Assembly (NCBI GenBank): GCA_903938815.1
Contig: CAJAES010000123.1
Location: 1 to 38,223 of the forward strand
DNA from: an uncultured beta proteobacterium
GTDB lineage: Bacteria; Pseudomonadota; Gammaproteobacteria; Burkholderiales; Burkholderiaceae_C
Direction of reading: 5' to 3'
DNA: 38,223 nucleotides
Under the pieces are notes generated by a model that saw only the letters and a list, made by a program, of their open reading frames with translations, did no database searches and was not told the DNA's origin. A program made the position numbers and the translations under genes. Below, piece by piece: positions 23,650 to 32,535 of this stretch (the first letter of the stretch is position 1; each line of letters opens with the position of its first letter).

Positions 23650-26600
23650 TCAGGCCGCTGCGCGGTGCAGGTTCTTGGCCCAAGCCACAGGCACGGAAGC
23701 CCACTGGGTGGAGGTGAGAACGGGGACGGGCACGTCGTCGATCGTCGGCAGGCCGTTGGCCGCCATCGGCAGCAGCATCCACAGGCTGCTGAGCTTGCCT
23801 GGCCGCCCCACCTGGTCGCGGAGGTCGTCGATGAGCGGCATCAGGCCGTATCGTGCGATGAGCCCGGCGTTGACCAACAGAACCGGGGCCGTGGCGTCGA
23901 GCAGGGCCTGCTTCACTTGCGGCAAGGCCTTGTGCACCAGGCGCATCAGCCGGCCCCAGTCGGCGCTGGTGGGTGCGGCGCCATCGGCCATCAGCACCAC
24001 GTTCCAGTTGACCTTCAGCGCGTCGGCCTGCTGGCGCAGCGCCTTGATCATCAGCGTGTCGAAGCTCATGCGCTGGCGCCCGAAACGGCGCAGCAACTCG
24101 GCTTCGACGTGGTGCGCCATGCGGGGCTCGACGGTCAGCACCAGAAAGCCGCCGGCCTTGTGCGCGTAGGCCAGCCGGTCTTCCAGCTTCTGCGCATCAA
24201 TGGCCGCGGCCGTGGCTTCATCGGAGCCCGCGGCCGGCATCTGCTGGCCACGGTCCATGACCGTGCTGGCGCGGGAGTATTGGGTGGTGGTGCCGGCGGA
24301 GGGGCCGAGCGCCTGCGTGGAAGGCACGTAGCCCGGGCCGGTGGGTTCGTCGTCGCGCCAGACCAGCAGCGCACCGACGTCGCCCAGCAGCGTGTCCAGC
24401 AGCGGCCGTGGCGGCAGGGGCTGTGCCTCGGGGTAGCGGCCGGCCACCCGGTCTTGCACGTCTTTCAGCTTGAGGAAGCGCACGCCCATCAGCGCACCCA
24501 GCGATTGCCGCAGCGCCAAGGACGCCGCCATGCCGCGCGGGTAGATCTCTTGCCGGCTGGACAGGGCCGCGCGCTGTGACGATGCGGTGGCCAGCCGCAG
24601 CAGGCGTTGTGCCGAGAGCGCCGGGTTGGTTGCGGGGGCGGGTACCGACTCCAGCGTTTCGAGTGCGCGTTGGGGCGTGAGCAGTGGCTCGGCCTGCGCA
24701 CAGGCATCGGCCGAGCTGCCCAGGCGCTGGGCGTACTCGGCCAGCTCGGCAGACAAGGCGATCAGCGGCAAGGGGCGGTGGTCGAATTCCTGGAAGCGAA
24801 GGCGCTCCAGGTGGGCTTCGGCCTCGCAGCAGGCGCGAACGACGGCGGTGGCCAGGCGCATGCGTTCAGCGTCGTCCTGCGAGGCGCAACCCCGCTCGAC
24901 CAGCAGCGCCGAGGCCAGTTCAGGCACCGTCATCACGCCGCCCTGGGTGGAGAGCAGGCTTTCGAAGTGGTTGCGCAGTTCGGTGAGCTGCGGCGTCTTC
25001 AGCCAGCGCTCACGGGCCTTCAGCAGCGCGCCGGATACCTCGTTGCGATCGATGGCAAGGGCAGTCGCCGCCACGCCCAAGGGCGTCCACAGCGTGGAGC
25101 CTTCAGCCTCTTCGAGACCGAGGTAGATGGCCAGCGCGGCTTCTTCGGGACGGTCGTCACCGGCCGGCCGGCGCGGCAGCAGTTGTGCGGCCAGTTCGTT
25201 GACGCTGGTGGCGCCCGCTGACGCGGTGTCGTCATCGGCTTCGTGCAGCGTCGGGCGGCCTTGCACCAGGTCCGGCCGAACGGCGGCCAGCGCCTTCGCC
25301 TTGAGTCGGATTTCCTTGCGGATGCGGTCACCCACGCCGCGTAGGTAGCGGAACCGCACCCGGTCCACAGCCAGCAACTCGCGGGCATTGTGGATGGCCA
25401 TAGCTTCGAGCACGTTCTGCGCCTCCACGCTGTAGCCCAGCTCGGCCATGTTGGTGTTGGCGGTGGCCAGGCGGGCCACGGCCTCGAACGGGTCTGACGC
25501 CGGCTGGGCCGTCGATGCGCCGGCCTCGAACACCCGGCGCCAGTCGCGCAGCATGTCTTCGGCGTTGTCGAAGCGCTTGAGCGGGTTGCGGTTCAGTGCC
25601 CTGGCGAAGAAGGCGGTGAAACCATCACGCAGCAGGGGGTCGAAACGCTCAGTGGCCAGCGTGGCTTCGCAATCGAGCATCGACGCCTGCGTCTTGCCGT
25701 CGCCCCAACGTGGCAGCACGCTGGTCACCATCTCGTGCAGCGTGACGCCGAGGGCAAAGCGCTCGGCCTGCAGGTCCCAGCGGGGCGGCTTGCGCAGCGA
25801 AAGGAAGGGGTCGAGGTAGGGGTGCGTGCCGGCGGAGATGTTCTCGGCCGAGGTGCGTGTGAGCGAGAAGTCGAACAACACCAGCTGCAACTTGCCCCGG
25901 GTGCCGGCCTGCGACATGCCGATGTTGTCGGGCTTGATGTCGCGGTGGGCGACGCCTTGCTGTTCCAGGTAGTCGACCGCCTGGATCAGTTCTTCGCCGA
26001 AGCGCTGCAGCAGGTCGAGCGACAGGCGGGCTTCTTCGCGGATGCGGTGCGACAGGGTGGTGTCACCCGCCTTGCGCATCAGCAGCGCGGTGCGGCCGTT
26101 GACGCTGAGCGTGCGCTGCCACTCGACGATGTTGGGGTGGCGCAGCTTCGACAGCGCCTCGCCCTCGGCGGCGATGCGGTCGTTGAGGCTGGCGTCCAGC
26201 GCCACCTTCAGCACCATCTCTTCGCTGCTACCGTCCGGACGCACCAGCAGCACGTCGGCCGACGAGCCGCGGCCCATCTTGCGGATGACCGTAAAGCCAC
26301 CCTCAAGGCGCTCTTCGGGCTTGGCCTCGGCGGGATCAACCGTGGCCTCGGGCTCGGGGGTCGTCAGTTCATCGACGACCTTGTCCAGGTCTTGCAGGAA
26401 CTCATCGACGCTGCCGTACCGGCCCATCACGTCGGGGTTGGTGCTGTACTGGATGAGGTCTTGCAGCTGTTTGCCGCAACCGTCGAGCACATCCGACAGA
26501 CGCAGGCCTTGCCCGATGCGCAGCTTCTCGGCGAGCTCCAGCACCGAGCCGGCGGGCGGGCGGCCCGAGAAGACGTGGTACGTGATGGCGCCCAGGCTGA

Positions 26601-27867
26601 ACACGTCCAGGCTGGGGCCGTGCTGCGCTTCGGACTGCGAGGTTTCCGGGGCCAGGTAGACCAGGCCGGGGTCCTCGACGTACTCCTCGACATGCATGGT
26701 GCCGCCGACGGTGCGGCGCGCTGGGTCGATGGTGTCGCTGCTCTGCGTGCCCTCGCGTGTGCCGGTCTGCCAATTCATGATGCGCGGCCGTGGCGTGGCG
26801 CCGGCGACGTCTTGCACCAGGACGCTCTGAGGACACAAGGCTCGGTGGTACAGCTTCTTCTGGTGGGCGTACTTCAAGGTCTCGGCCAGGTCACGCACGA
26901 TCTGCAGGCGCTGGTCGACGCTGAGAAGCTGGCCCATTTCGCGCAGCAGGAAGTCGAGGCGGATCGCCTTGGCGTCGTGGTCGAAGATGAGCGCCGGGCC
27001 AAGTTCGGTGTCCTGGTAGTCCTTGACCTTGACGATGCCGGAATGGTCGATGCCTTCCAGGATCTGAAACTCGCGCTGTGCCTGGCGGACCAGCGACTTG
27101 CGTGCGTCGGCCGTGGCGACAGCAGAGACGGTGTAAATGCGAACACGCCGGCGCACGGCGTCCATCGCCGTGTGCGTGCCCTCCCAGTCCTGGTACGACG
27201 CGCCTTCCGACAGCAGCGTGCCGAGCTGGTAGTCGCCCACCTTGCGGTGCTTGTTCGAAGGGCGTATGCCCGCTTCGGCCATGGCACGGGCCAACACACG
27301 GGCGTGCTGTTGGTCGACGCGGCTGGGCTCGATGTCGCGGACGCTTCCGGTGCCGTTGTGGAGCGCGCCGATGATGCCGGGGTCGGTCTCGGCGCCAGGC
27401 TGCCCGCGCAGGTAGGTGCCCGACCGGGCCGTGCCGGTGAGCTTGCAGTTCAGGCTGGTGGCGGACAGGAAGATCAAGGGCTCGACGAACGGTAGTCGCA
27501 CCTTCGCCTTGAACACCGATGACTGGCGCCGCAGCAAGCTGGCCAGCCGCTTCGATTTGCGGTTGGCCAAGATCAGCGGGTTGTCGTAGGCCCGCTCGCG
27601 GCCATCCGTGACCCATGACCAGGTGTGGGCGTCACCGCTCACCGTGCCGGGCCGGCTCTTGATTTCGACGAGGAACAGGCCAGCCGTCGTGAGGATCAGC
27701 GCGTCGACCTCGTTGACCTTGCCTTCCTCGTCGATAAATTCGAAATTCGTCCAGGCGTGCCAGGGTTCCCGGTCGGGGAGTTGGTGGCGGAGCCAGTCGA
27801 GGGCTTCGCGTTCCCAGGCGAATTGCGACTGGGAAACGGCCTGCCAGCGGGTGAGACTCATGGGCAT
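23650..27867 (-). CDS. pglW: PglW, NERD-domain plus tandem kinase protein of BREX type 2
   Basis: 1,405 residues. Residues about 15-130 are a NERD domain: NEVD (52-55) and VEIK (67-70) give the Asp/Glu-x-Lys nuclease-like residues. A first kinase-like domain (about 210-495) keeps the fold (VYLAPET; DVFSLGAITYHVFSGRPP) but the HRD motif reads HRA (341-343) and the DFG position reads NWQ, so it looks inactive. A second kinase domain (about 520-790) has a glycine loop GRGSSADV, Lys554, HRDIKPDN (641-648) and DFS in place of DFG, and should be active. The rest contains a helix-hairpin-helix-like stretch (VDRVRFRYLRGVGDRIRKEI) and no recognised domain. The ATG follows directly after the stop of the XRE gene. 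Confidence 0.95.
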   Translation of the reverse strand: MPMSLTRWQAVSQSQFAWEREALDWLRHQLPDREPWHAWTNFEFIDEEGKVNEVDALILTTAGLFLVEIKSRPGTVSGDAHTWSWVTDGRERAYDNPLILANRKSKRLASLLRRQSSVFKAKVRLPFVEPLIFLSATSLNCKLTGTARSGTYLRGQPGAETDPGIIGALHNGTGSVRDIEPSRVDQQHARVLARAMAEAGIRPSNKHRKVGDYQLGTLLSEGASYQDWEGTHTAMDAVRRRVRIYTVSAVATADARKSLVRQAQREFQILEGIDHSGIVKVKDYQDTELGPALIFDHDAKAIRLDFLLREMGQLLSVDQRLQIVRDLAETLKYAHQKKLYHRALCPQSVLVQDVAGATPRPRIMNWQTGTREGTQSSDTIDPARRTVGGTMHVEEYVEDPGLVYLAPETSQSEAQHGPSLDVFSLGAITYHVFSGRPPAGSVLELAEKLRIGQGLRLSDVLDGCGKQLQDLIQYSTNPDVMGRYGSVDEFLQDLDKVVDELTTPEPEATVDPAEAKPEERLEGGFTVIRKMGRGSSADVLLVRPDGSSEEMVLKVALDASLNDRIAAEGEALSKLRHPNIVEWQRTLSVNGRTALLMRKAGDTTLSHRIREEARLSLDLLQRFGEELIQAVDYLEQQGVAHRDIKPDNIGMSQAGTRGKLQLVLFDFSLTRTSAENISAGTHPYLDPFLSLRKPPRWDLQAERFALGVTLHEMVTSVLPRWGDGKTQASMLDCEATLATERFDPLLRDGFTAFFARALNRNPLKRFDNAEDMLRDWRRVFEAGASTAQPASDPFEAVARLATANTNMAELGYSVEAQNVLEAMAIHNARELLAVDRVRFRYLRGVGDRIRKEIRLKAKALAAVRPDLVQGRPTLHEADDDTASAGATSVNELAAQLLPRRPAGDDRPEEAALAIYLGLEEAEGSTLWTPLGVAATALAIDRNEVSGALLKARERWLKTPQLTELRNHFESLLSTQGGVMTVPELASALLVERGCASQDDAERMRLATAVVRACCEAEAHLERLRFQEFDHRPLPLIALSAELAEYAQRLGSSADACAQAEPLLTPQRALETLESVPAPATNPALSAQRLLRLATASSQRAALSSRQEIYPRGMAASLALRQSLGALMGVRFLKLKDVQDRVAGRYPEAQPLPPRPLLDTLLGDVGALLVWRDDEPTGPGYVPSTQALGPSAGTTTQYSRASTVMDRGQQMPAAGSDEATAAAIDAQKLEDRLAYAHKAGGFLVLTVEPRMAHHVEAELLRRFGRQRMSFDTLMIKALRQQADALKVNWNVVLMADGAAPTSADWGRLMRLVHKALPQVKQALLDATAPVLLVNAGLIARYGLMPLIDDLRDQVGRPGKLSSLWMLLPMAANGLPTIDDVPVPVLTSTQWASVPVAWAKNLHRAAA

Positions 27868-28113
27868 CTAAGTCGCTCCCGCGGAGTTGGCGTTCTGGCC
27901 CGACGGCGGTTCGTCAGGGACGATCTCAAGCAAATCGCCGAGCCCGCAACCGAGCACCGTGCAAATCCTCTCCAGCGCCGTCAGGTCGACTCGAGTCGCC
28001 CGGTCGCGCGTCAGTGCGGCGACCGTGCTTCGATTCACCTGGGCCAGCCGCGCCAGTTCCGCCGCCCGAAGTTCGTGGCGGTGCATGAGGTCTATGAGAT
28101 GCGAGCGGATCAT
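27868..28113 (-). CDS. Small XRE-family (Cro/C1-type) regulator heading the BREX operon
   Basis: 81 residues from the ATG at 28113: MIRSHLIDLMHRHELRAAEL, then ARLAQVNRSTVAALTRDRA, a Cro/C1 helix-turn-helix, and LTALERICTVLGCGLGDLLEIVP, the typical last helices of short XRE proteins. An AAGGG element is just upstream. Its TAG is directly followed by the pglW ATG, so the two are translated together. It probably controls the operon, including itself. A possible -10 (GATAAT, 28184-28179, minus strand) lies about 65 bases upstream without a convincing -35. The 228 bases from 28114 to the next possible gene hold no other gene I can support. Confidence 0.87.
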   Translation of the reverse strand: MIRSHLIDLMHRHELRAAELARLAQVNRSTVAALTRDRATRVDLTALERICTVLGCGLGDLLEIVPDEPPSGQNANSAGAT

Positions 28114-28342
28114 GGCGCCCTTGACGGTGGGGTGCTGCGCAGCATAGCAGCCTTGGTTGGCGCTGAGTCGTCGCACCCATTATCTTTCCAGGGCAAACAA
28201 CTAGATTCGACCCCAGGGGTTTCCCTACGTTGTCGCATGAAACAAACATTCAACCCCCGCATGCAGCGAAAAGGTCAAGTTGGCGTGTAAGTCCCTGTCG
28301 TGCTTAGCATTTTTGGCGCGCGACTCCAGGCTTGATGGTGAA

Positions 28343-28750
28343 TCAGGTAATGGCCATTCCAGAATTCATCCGCGGCCACCGCTGAGGCCGCTGGGACCTA
28401 ATTCGTAGCATCTGGCGCAGCCGTCGCAGCGCCCCTAAGCTGCACCCGATGCAACCTGCGATTCCAATGAGACGGCATCCAAAAGTGCCAACGATAATCG
28501 TGATGAAATGTAGGCCCAGTTGTGAGAAGTTTGCCAAGTTGATGGAGAGCGAGAGCAAGGTCGCCCGCATAAAGTAAGGGCTACCGACAACCAGAAGCTG
28601 TCCCTTAATGGCCCACGCATCGATGAAGGACGGGTAAATTGCAAGGCGCGAGCTGGCTCGGCGATTGCTGCCACTCGTGCGCCCAGGCTGGGTCGCGTCG
28701 ACGTCTGAAATGCCAGCACTGCTACTCATTGACACCAACGTATTGGGCAT
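28343..28750 (-). CDS. Possible small membrane protein, hypothetical
   Basis: Open frame of 135 codons from an ATG. The first third is polar; residues about 57-110 contain two hydrophobic segments (YFMRATLLSLSINLANF and LGLHFITIIVGTFGCRLIG) followed by a cluster of arginines (ALRRLRQMLRIRSQRPQR). The 5' end overlaps the start of the exonuclease gene on the other strand by about 40 bases, so the true start may be an internal Met nearer the membrane part. There is no family match that I know. It may be spurious; two hydrophobic helices flanked by basic residues are the only support. Confidence 0.33.
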   Translation of the reverse strand: MPNTLVSMSSSAGISDVDATQPGRTSGSNRRASSRLAIYPSFIDAWAIKGQLLVVGSPYFMRATLLSLSINLANFSQLGLHFITIIVGTFGCRLIGIAGCIGCSLGALRRLRQMLRIRSQRPQRWPRMNSGMAIT

Positions 28751-29714
28751 CGGTTCGATGCACCAGCATCGGTATCGGGACCTGAGCCATCACGGCATGG
28801 CGTCAGGGGCGATTCTGGGCATTGTCGAAAAGTTGGCGGAACTCGTTGCCAGCCATCCGGGCCACGTTCCCATCGCGCTTTGGGACGACCGCTGCAAGTG
28901 GCGGGAGGCGCTCCTTCCCAGCTATAAGCGGTACCGCTGGGTCACCCCGGAACAAGTGGCATTCCTCGAAAGTTACCTCCGGCAAGTGGAAATCGCGCGC
29001 GAGCTTCTTCGACACCTCGGAGTCCCGCAGGCCATCTGCCCGGGCTTCGAGGCTGACGACATCGTGGGTGTCATTTGCAGGCGCGCTGACCCCACCTGGC
29101 TGATCAAATTGGCGACAACCGATAGCGACTGGCTACAAGCCTTGCGGTCAAATGTCGAGTGGTACTCAGTTGCCACGGGCAGGATCGTTACTCACGAGGA
29201 TCTTGTAAATCCGGACCGAGTCGCCGGCGGACCATTCGCATCAGTCGATCACTTCATTCAGGCGAAAGCGCTGGCTGGTGATCCGAGTGACGGCATCCCG
29301 GGCGTCGTTGGTGTTGGTATCAAAACAGCGGCGACGATCATTCGCGACCACGGCTCGGTGGAGGCGCTTTGGGCAAAGCATGATGCAGGCGACCGGATCA
29401 AGGGCGTCATTCTGCAGAGGGCCGCCGGTCACGAATACAGGGCGGTCTACCTGCGCAATCTGCAGATGATCGACTGGCGGTTAGCGCCTGTTGTTGGGAT
29501 GGACGTTCAAGTGGACGTTGGAGCGACCGATGAGGCCGCGGCTTCACGCGTTTGCAATTTCTGGGGTATCCCGGCTGCTACGGTCCGTAGCTTGCAGCTG
29601 TCGCCGGATGCGGTCCAGCCGCTGGTCAGCAGCGTCCGAGAGATGTTGGCGGACCGTGACGACAGGGATTGGACACATGCCTCAGCCCATGAGCGTCTGG
29701 CCAACTGCAGCTGA
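28710..29714 (+). CDS. Phage-type 5'-3' exonuclease (FEN/Pol I 5'-nuclease family)
   Basis: 334 residues from the ATG at 28710; an in-frame TTG at 28665 is less likely. Family motifs in order: LLLIDTN (first metal Asp), ALWDDRCKWREALLPSYKRYR, PGFEADDIVG (113-117), LATTDSDWLQAL (136-141), and the helix-hairpin-helix GDPSDGIPGVVGVGIKTA (190-207). This is the T5/T7/T4 RNase H-like structure-specific nuclease that removes 5' flaps and RNA primers. It stands alone without a polymerase domain, as in phages and mobile elements. It is the only plus-strand gene of this half of the window. All metal-binding residues seem intact. Confidence 0.9.
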   Translation: MPALLLIDTNVLGIGSMHQHRYRDLSHHGMASGAILGIVEKLAELVASHPGHVPIALWDDRCKWREALLPSYKRYRWVTPEQVAFLESYLRQVEIARELLRHLGVPQAICPGFEADDIVGVICRRADPTWLIKLATTDSDWLQALRSNVEWYSVATGRIVTHEDLVNPDRVAGGPFASVDHFIQAKALAGDPSDGIPGVVGVGIKTAATIIRDHGSVEALWAKHDAGDRIKGVILQRAAGHEYRAVYLRNLQMIDWRLAPVVGMDVQVDVGATDEAAASRVCNFWGIPAATVRSLQLSPDAVQPLVSSVREMLADRDDRDWTHASAHERLANCS

Positions 29715-29989
29715 AATTTCTAACGCAATACCTCGCATTTCCGCGATAAACCATGTTTAAGAGGTCCGATTTTGCGAGCGCCAGTGATATTCGCGCAACA
29801 GGATAAAGCTTGGATTTGGGCCAGGATTGGCACGCCATGGGCCCTTGCGGTGCTTCGACCGCATGGAGCGTCCAGATACCAGCCACTTGGTCCATTGGTG
29901 TCGGTGGCGATCCATGCAAAGTGGCAGGTGGCACTGATCTTGTATTGATGCCCATCAGTTTAAGAGTTGGACCGAGAAGCGTCCAGCAT
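29715..29989. other. Gap between exonuclease and recombinase module
   Basis: About 275 bases where the exonuclease (plus) and the last recombinase gene (minus) converge. A 128-codon minus-strand frame opens with TTG at 30012, overlapping the recombinase stop, and runs through the gap into the exonuclease gene; it has neither a ribosome-binding site nor a recognisable protein character and I do not call it. I see no clear terminator and no long repeat. If the module has an end or attachment site near here, it is not recognisable by eye. Confidence 0.3.
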
Positions 29990-31381
29990 TCAGTTTTCAA
30001 CTGTTCGTTCAAGTTTGTCTGCTAAATTTCGCAAGGCAGTCGCGGCGTCGGATTCCCGGCCAGCTTGAATATGCTTTGCAACCTCTTGAAGATCATGATA
30101 CTGCCCAAGCCTGCGTACCACGGTACCTTCGTGCAACCTCAATTGACGCAATCGAGATGCAAGCTTCCCCGCCTTTGTCGAGTCCGACGTTTGAATTCGG
30201 CGGTTGAGCACATAGGTCAGGTAGGGTCGAAGCGATCGGGGGTCAGACTGCCCCATCATCTCTGCCGCTTTGACCAAAATGGTTTCGATCCAATTGGATT
30301 CGGAGCCGATGATTTTGTCCTCGAAAAGGGCATCGACGAGCGTTTCGATGGTTCGAACGGCAAAACGTGCGCGTAGACGGTGGATGTTCGCTTTCAGAAT
30401 CCCCGCTTGCCGGAAAGTCCGTCGACCAATAGATGTAACACTGTCAGGATGCAGAGCGAGGCCAGTCTTGCTGGATAAAAAGACCTCATCAGGCTCGCGA
30501 TAGCCAACAATTTCCCGTTGACACCTTTCTACGATTTCAGACCGTCCAAACTCAATAAAATCTTGGGTCCGAATGATCAGATCGCAGGGGACGGTCAGCG
30601 GTTTCGTTTTTCCACCCTTGCGCGTGACCATGATTACCCAGGGCTCGTCTCTTTCAATCAGATCGGCGAAAGTGTCGCTGGACGGCATATGAGACTTGCA
30701 GATCCGCAGAAACTCGGCGCGGCGTGAACCCACCTCTTCAGCCCAAGAGAACATCAGCGAGTCACGTTCACCCTGTAGCCGGTCGACAGCAATTTCATGC
30801 AACTCCTGAATCTGGCTCTCGGTTGGCGTGTGGCGTATGGGAGATTCCTGCTTTGCGCCACTGAAAGTCAAAGTCGTCGTCCAACTTCCAAAGATGCGCC
30901 CGTGCCGGCCTTTGGAGAAGCTTTGCTTGGCGCTGATCGGAAAGTTCGTGTGCTGCAGCTCGGCTGGAAGCTGATCAAGAGTGTAGATTCCGACTTGGAA
31001 TCGAATGCGTTTCTTCTCTTCCGCCCATCGATAAAACGCAAAAATCGTCTTGAGGGCGGCGTTGACGCGATTAACCGAAGTTTTGAGCGTTCGATGTAGG
31101 TGTTCGCGCCACACGATCAAAAATTGGTCATCGACCGAATGCCACGCGCGTTTCCGTTGCCTACAAAAGCGCAGAAACGGTCGGATGATATTGGCATATT
31201 CCTGAGCGCTGCTGGGAGCAACACCGTACTCGACGACGATTGTTCGCAGCCAATCGGAAGCGGCTTCATCGATGCCGTCGGGCCAAACCAGTGTTGGAAT
31301 GTTTGACCAAACCTGTCCGTTGATCTTGCAGCTCGAGTCAGTGCTGACAATCAAGCCGAGTTCGGGGTCAGAATAGGACAT
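29990..31381 (-). CDS. Tyrosine recombinase, last gene of the module
   Basis: 463 residues. The N-terminal part (about 40-125) looks like a SAM-like core-binding domain (SAQEYANIIRPFLRFCRQRKRAW; VNRVNAALKTIFAFYRWAEEK). The catalytic part has SWAEEVGSRRAEFLRI (first Arg near 220), a Lys in VTRKGGKTKPL (about 254-260), HRLR (H334/R337), Gln378 in place of the usual second His (MGQSDPRS) and the nucleophile Tyr387. A basic C-terminal extension of about 70 residues follows. The catalytic set R-K-HxxR-Y is present. It is separated from the four upstream module genes by 171 bases, the only real gap in the cascade, so it may have its own promoter. Confidence 0.88.
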   Translation of the reverse strand: MSYSDPELGLIVSTDSSCKINGQVWSNIPTLVWPDGIDEAASDWLRTIVVEYGVAPSSAQEYANIIRPFLRFCRQRKRAWHSVDDQFLIVWREHLHRTLKTSVNRVNAALKTIFAFYRWAEEKKRIRFQVGIYTLDQLPAELQHTNFPISAKQSFSKGRHGRIFGSWTTTLTFSGAKQESPIRHTPTESQIQELHEIAVDRLQGERDSLMFSWAEEVGSRRAEFLRICKSHMPSSDTFADLIERDEPWVIMVTRKGGKTKPLTVPCDLIIRTQDFIEFGRSEIVERCQREIVGYREPDEVFLSSKTGLALHPDSVTSIGRRTFRQAGILKANIHRLRARFAVRTIETLVDALFEDKIIGSESNWIETILVKAAEMMGQSDPRSLRPYLTYVLNRRIQTSDSTKAGKLASRLRQLRLHEGTVVRRLGQYHDLQEVAKHIQAGRESDAATALRNLADKLERTVEN

Positions 31382-31552
31382 GTGATCGCAGCTCAGGCGT
31401 TTTCGGCTTGCTAACGATAGAAAACTGCGCGAGCCTTGAACCGAAATGCAATGGATTCCGACGACTTGAGGCGCGCAACGATCAAGGTCAACGCCACAGG
31501 AAAGCTGACTTCACCGAGCCAGGCGTTAACGAACCGACTGAACTCTGTTTTA

Positions 31553-31972
31553 TCAACTTCCATGAAGTTTGCGTCGAAGCTCGGCTATTACCTTCGCTTG
31601 TTGGTCAACGCGGCGTTGGAGCACCGCTGCGGCGGCTTGAAGCTTGCTAAGTTCGGCCACCTGTTCATGCGGCTTAGAGATGGCGACAGATCCAAGGCCG
31701 CTGGCTTGCGCTGCCAATTGGCCATCAGCATCAGCCAGAAGCGCCTTGATCTTTGGGTTCTGCGTTGCGACAGACGCCGCACAGCCAATATTCCTGACCA
31801 AGTAGGCGCGACTGAAACGCCGACCCGCAACGGCAGTGGACCGCTCTTTGGGGTCAGTCAACGCCTCGCCAATCACCTGCTTGGCGCGCTCGTAGTAGAC
31901 GCGACCGCGGTCTGCGTTTGAAAGCAGCTTGACGTCCACGGACCAGACGTTCTCGATGTCAGCGAACTTCAT
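31553..31972 (-). CDS. Small helical DNA-binding-like accessory protein of the module
   Basis: 139 residues. The middle (56-86: AYLVRNIGCAASVATQNPKI...) resembles the short helix-turn-helix plus 'NP.I...L' motif of TnpC-like accessory proteins (Tn554 type, DUF6262-like). The C-terminal third (KPHEQVAELSKLQAAAAVLQ and onward) is a probable coiled coil. The ATG overlaps the stop of the preceding gene as ATGA, so the pair is translationally coupled. The likely role is to help the recombinases bind or orient on DNA; that is inference. Confidence 0.75.
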   Translation of the reverse strand: MKFADIENVWSVDVKLLSNADRGRVYYERAKQVIGEALTDPKERSTAVAGRRFSRAYLVRNIGCAASVATQNPKIKALLADADGQLAAQASGLGSVAISKPHEQVAELSKLQAAAAVLQRRVDQQAKVIAELRRKLHGS

Positions 31973-32523
31973 TCGACCGCCTTTAGGCCCTTGCGCGCCA
32001 CAAGCTGACGGCGAAGATCAGCTATCAACTTTTCCATCTGAGCGTTTTCCTCGAGCAGCATCAAGCTTCGGGATTGCGCTGCATCGGCCCGATCCTTCTC
32101 TTGAATCCTTTGAGCCCGTTCTGAGTGCCACTGCGAGATTGCTTCCTCCAACAGCCTGTTAAAGGCGCTGCGATCAAACTTCTCGGTTGGCGCGGATCTT
32201 TTCGCCCGGGAACTGGATGCTGGCCGCGAGTAGCGCTTCCTCAGCTCTGTAAGAAGACCCGCTACATCGGCGACGAGCTTGCGATGCTGAGGATGAGTTG
32301 TCGTGAACTCATTGGGTGAGCTGATTTTTTGAATGCCAATATCAGGGTCGCTCCATTCGCGCGCGGCCGTAAGACTTCGCGGTACGACTTTGCCGGGAGG
32401 AATGCCTTCTTTCAGCCAGCTCCGCAGGACCACGAGTCGTCGCTCAATTCGATCTTGAACCGAGTGGGGCGTCGCTCCGGCCGGGGCCAGAAGGTCGGCT
32501 ACGGGTGAAGCAGCGCGGCTCAT
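31969..32523 (-). CDS. Small coiled-coil accessory protein of the module
   Basis: 184 residues. The N-terminal part (VQDRIERRLVVLRSWLKEGI ... LTAAREWSDPDIGIQKISSP) may form a small helical DNA-contacting domain. A basic Ser/Lys linker follows, then a long heptad-like helix (FDRSAFNRLLEEAISQWHSE through LMLLEENAQMEKLIADLRRQ), predicted coiled coil. Starts 12 bases after the stop of the preceding recombinase, and overlaps the next gene by four bases. I do not recognise the family. A counterpart of the small third protein of trio modules (TnpC, or GmtX in gamma-Mobile-Trio elements) is possible, not shown. Confidence 0.75.
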   Translation of the reverse strand: MSRAASPVADLLAPAGATPHSVQDRIERRLVVLRSWLKEGIPPGKVVPRSLTAAREWSDPDIGIQKISSPNEFTTTHPQHRKLVADVAGLLTELRKRYSRPASSSRAKRSAPTEKFDRSAFNRLLEEAISQWHSERAQRIQEKDRADAAQSRSLMLLEENAQMEKLIADLRRQLVARKGLKAVE

Positions 32524-32535
32524 CTCAGCGGCGGC

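Noticed and set aside
28197..28233. GATTCGACCCC-type sequence recalling a tRNA T-arm and attachment site
   Set aside because: No acceptor, D or anticodon stem can be built around it on either strand.
28237..28290. 17-codon plus-strand frame starting MKQTFNP, like the start of ribosomal protein L34
   Set aside because: It stops after 17 codons and lacks the conserved arginine-rich remainder; a chance resemblance.
29626..30012. 128-codon minus-strand frame with TTG start after the last recombinase
   Set aside because: No ribosome-binding site, no protein-like character, and it overlaps the end of the exonuclease gene.
31394..31527. Two copies of CAGGCGTT in the gap upstream of the 463-residue recombinase, as possible recombination sites
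   Set aside because: Only eight bases, found once each, with no matching copy at another possible element end; chance cannot be excluded.
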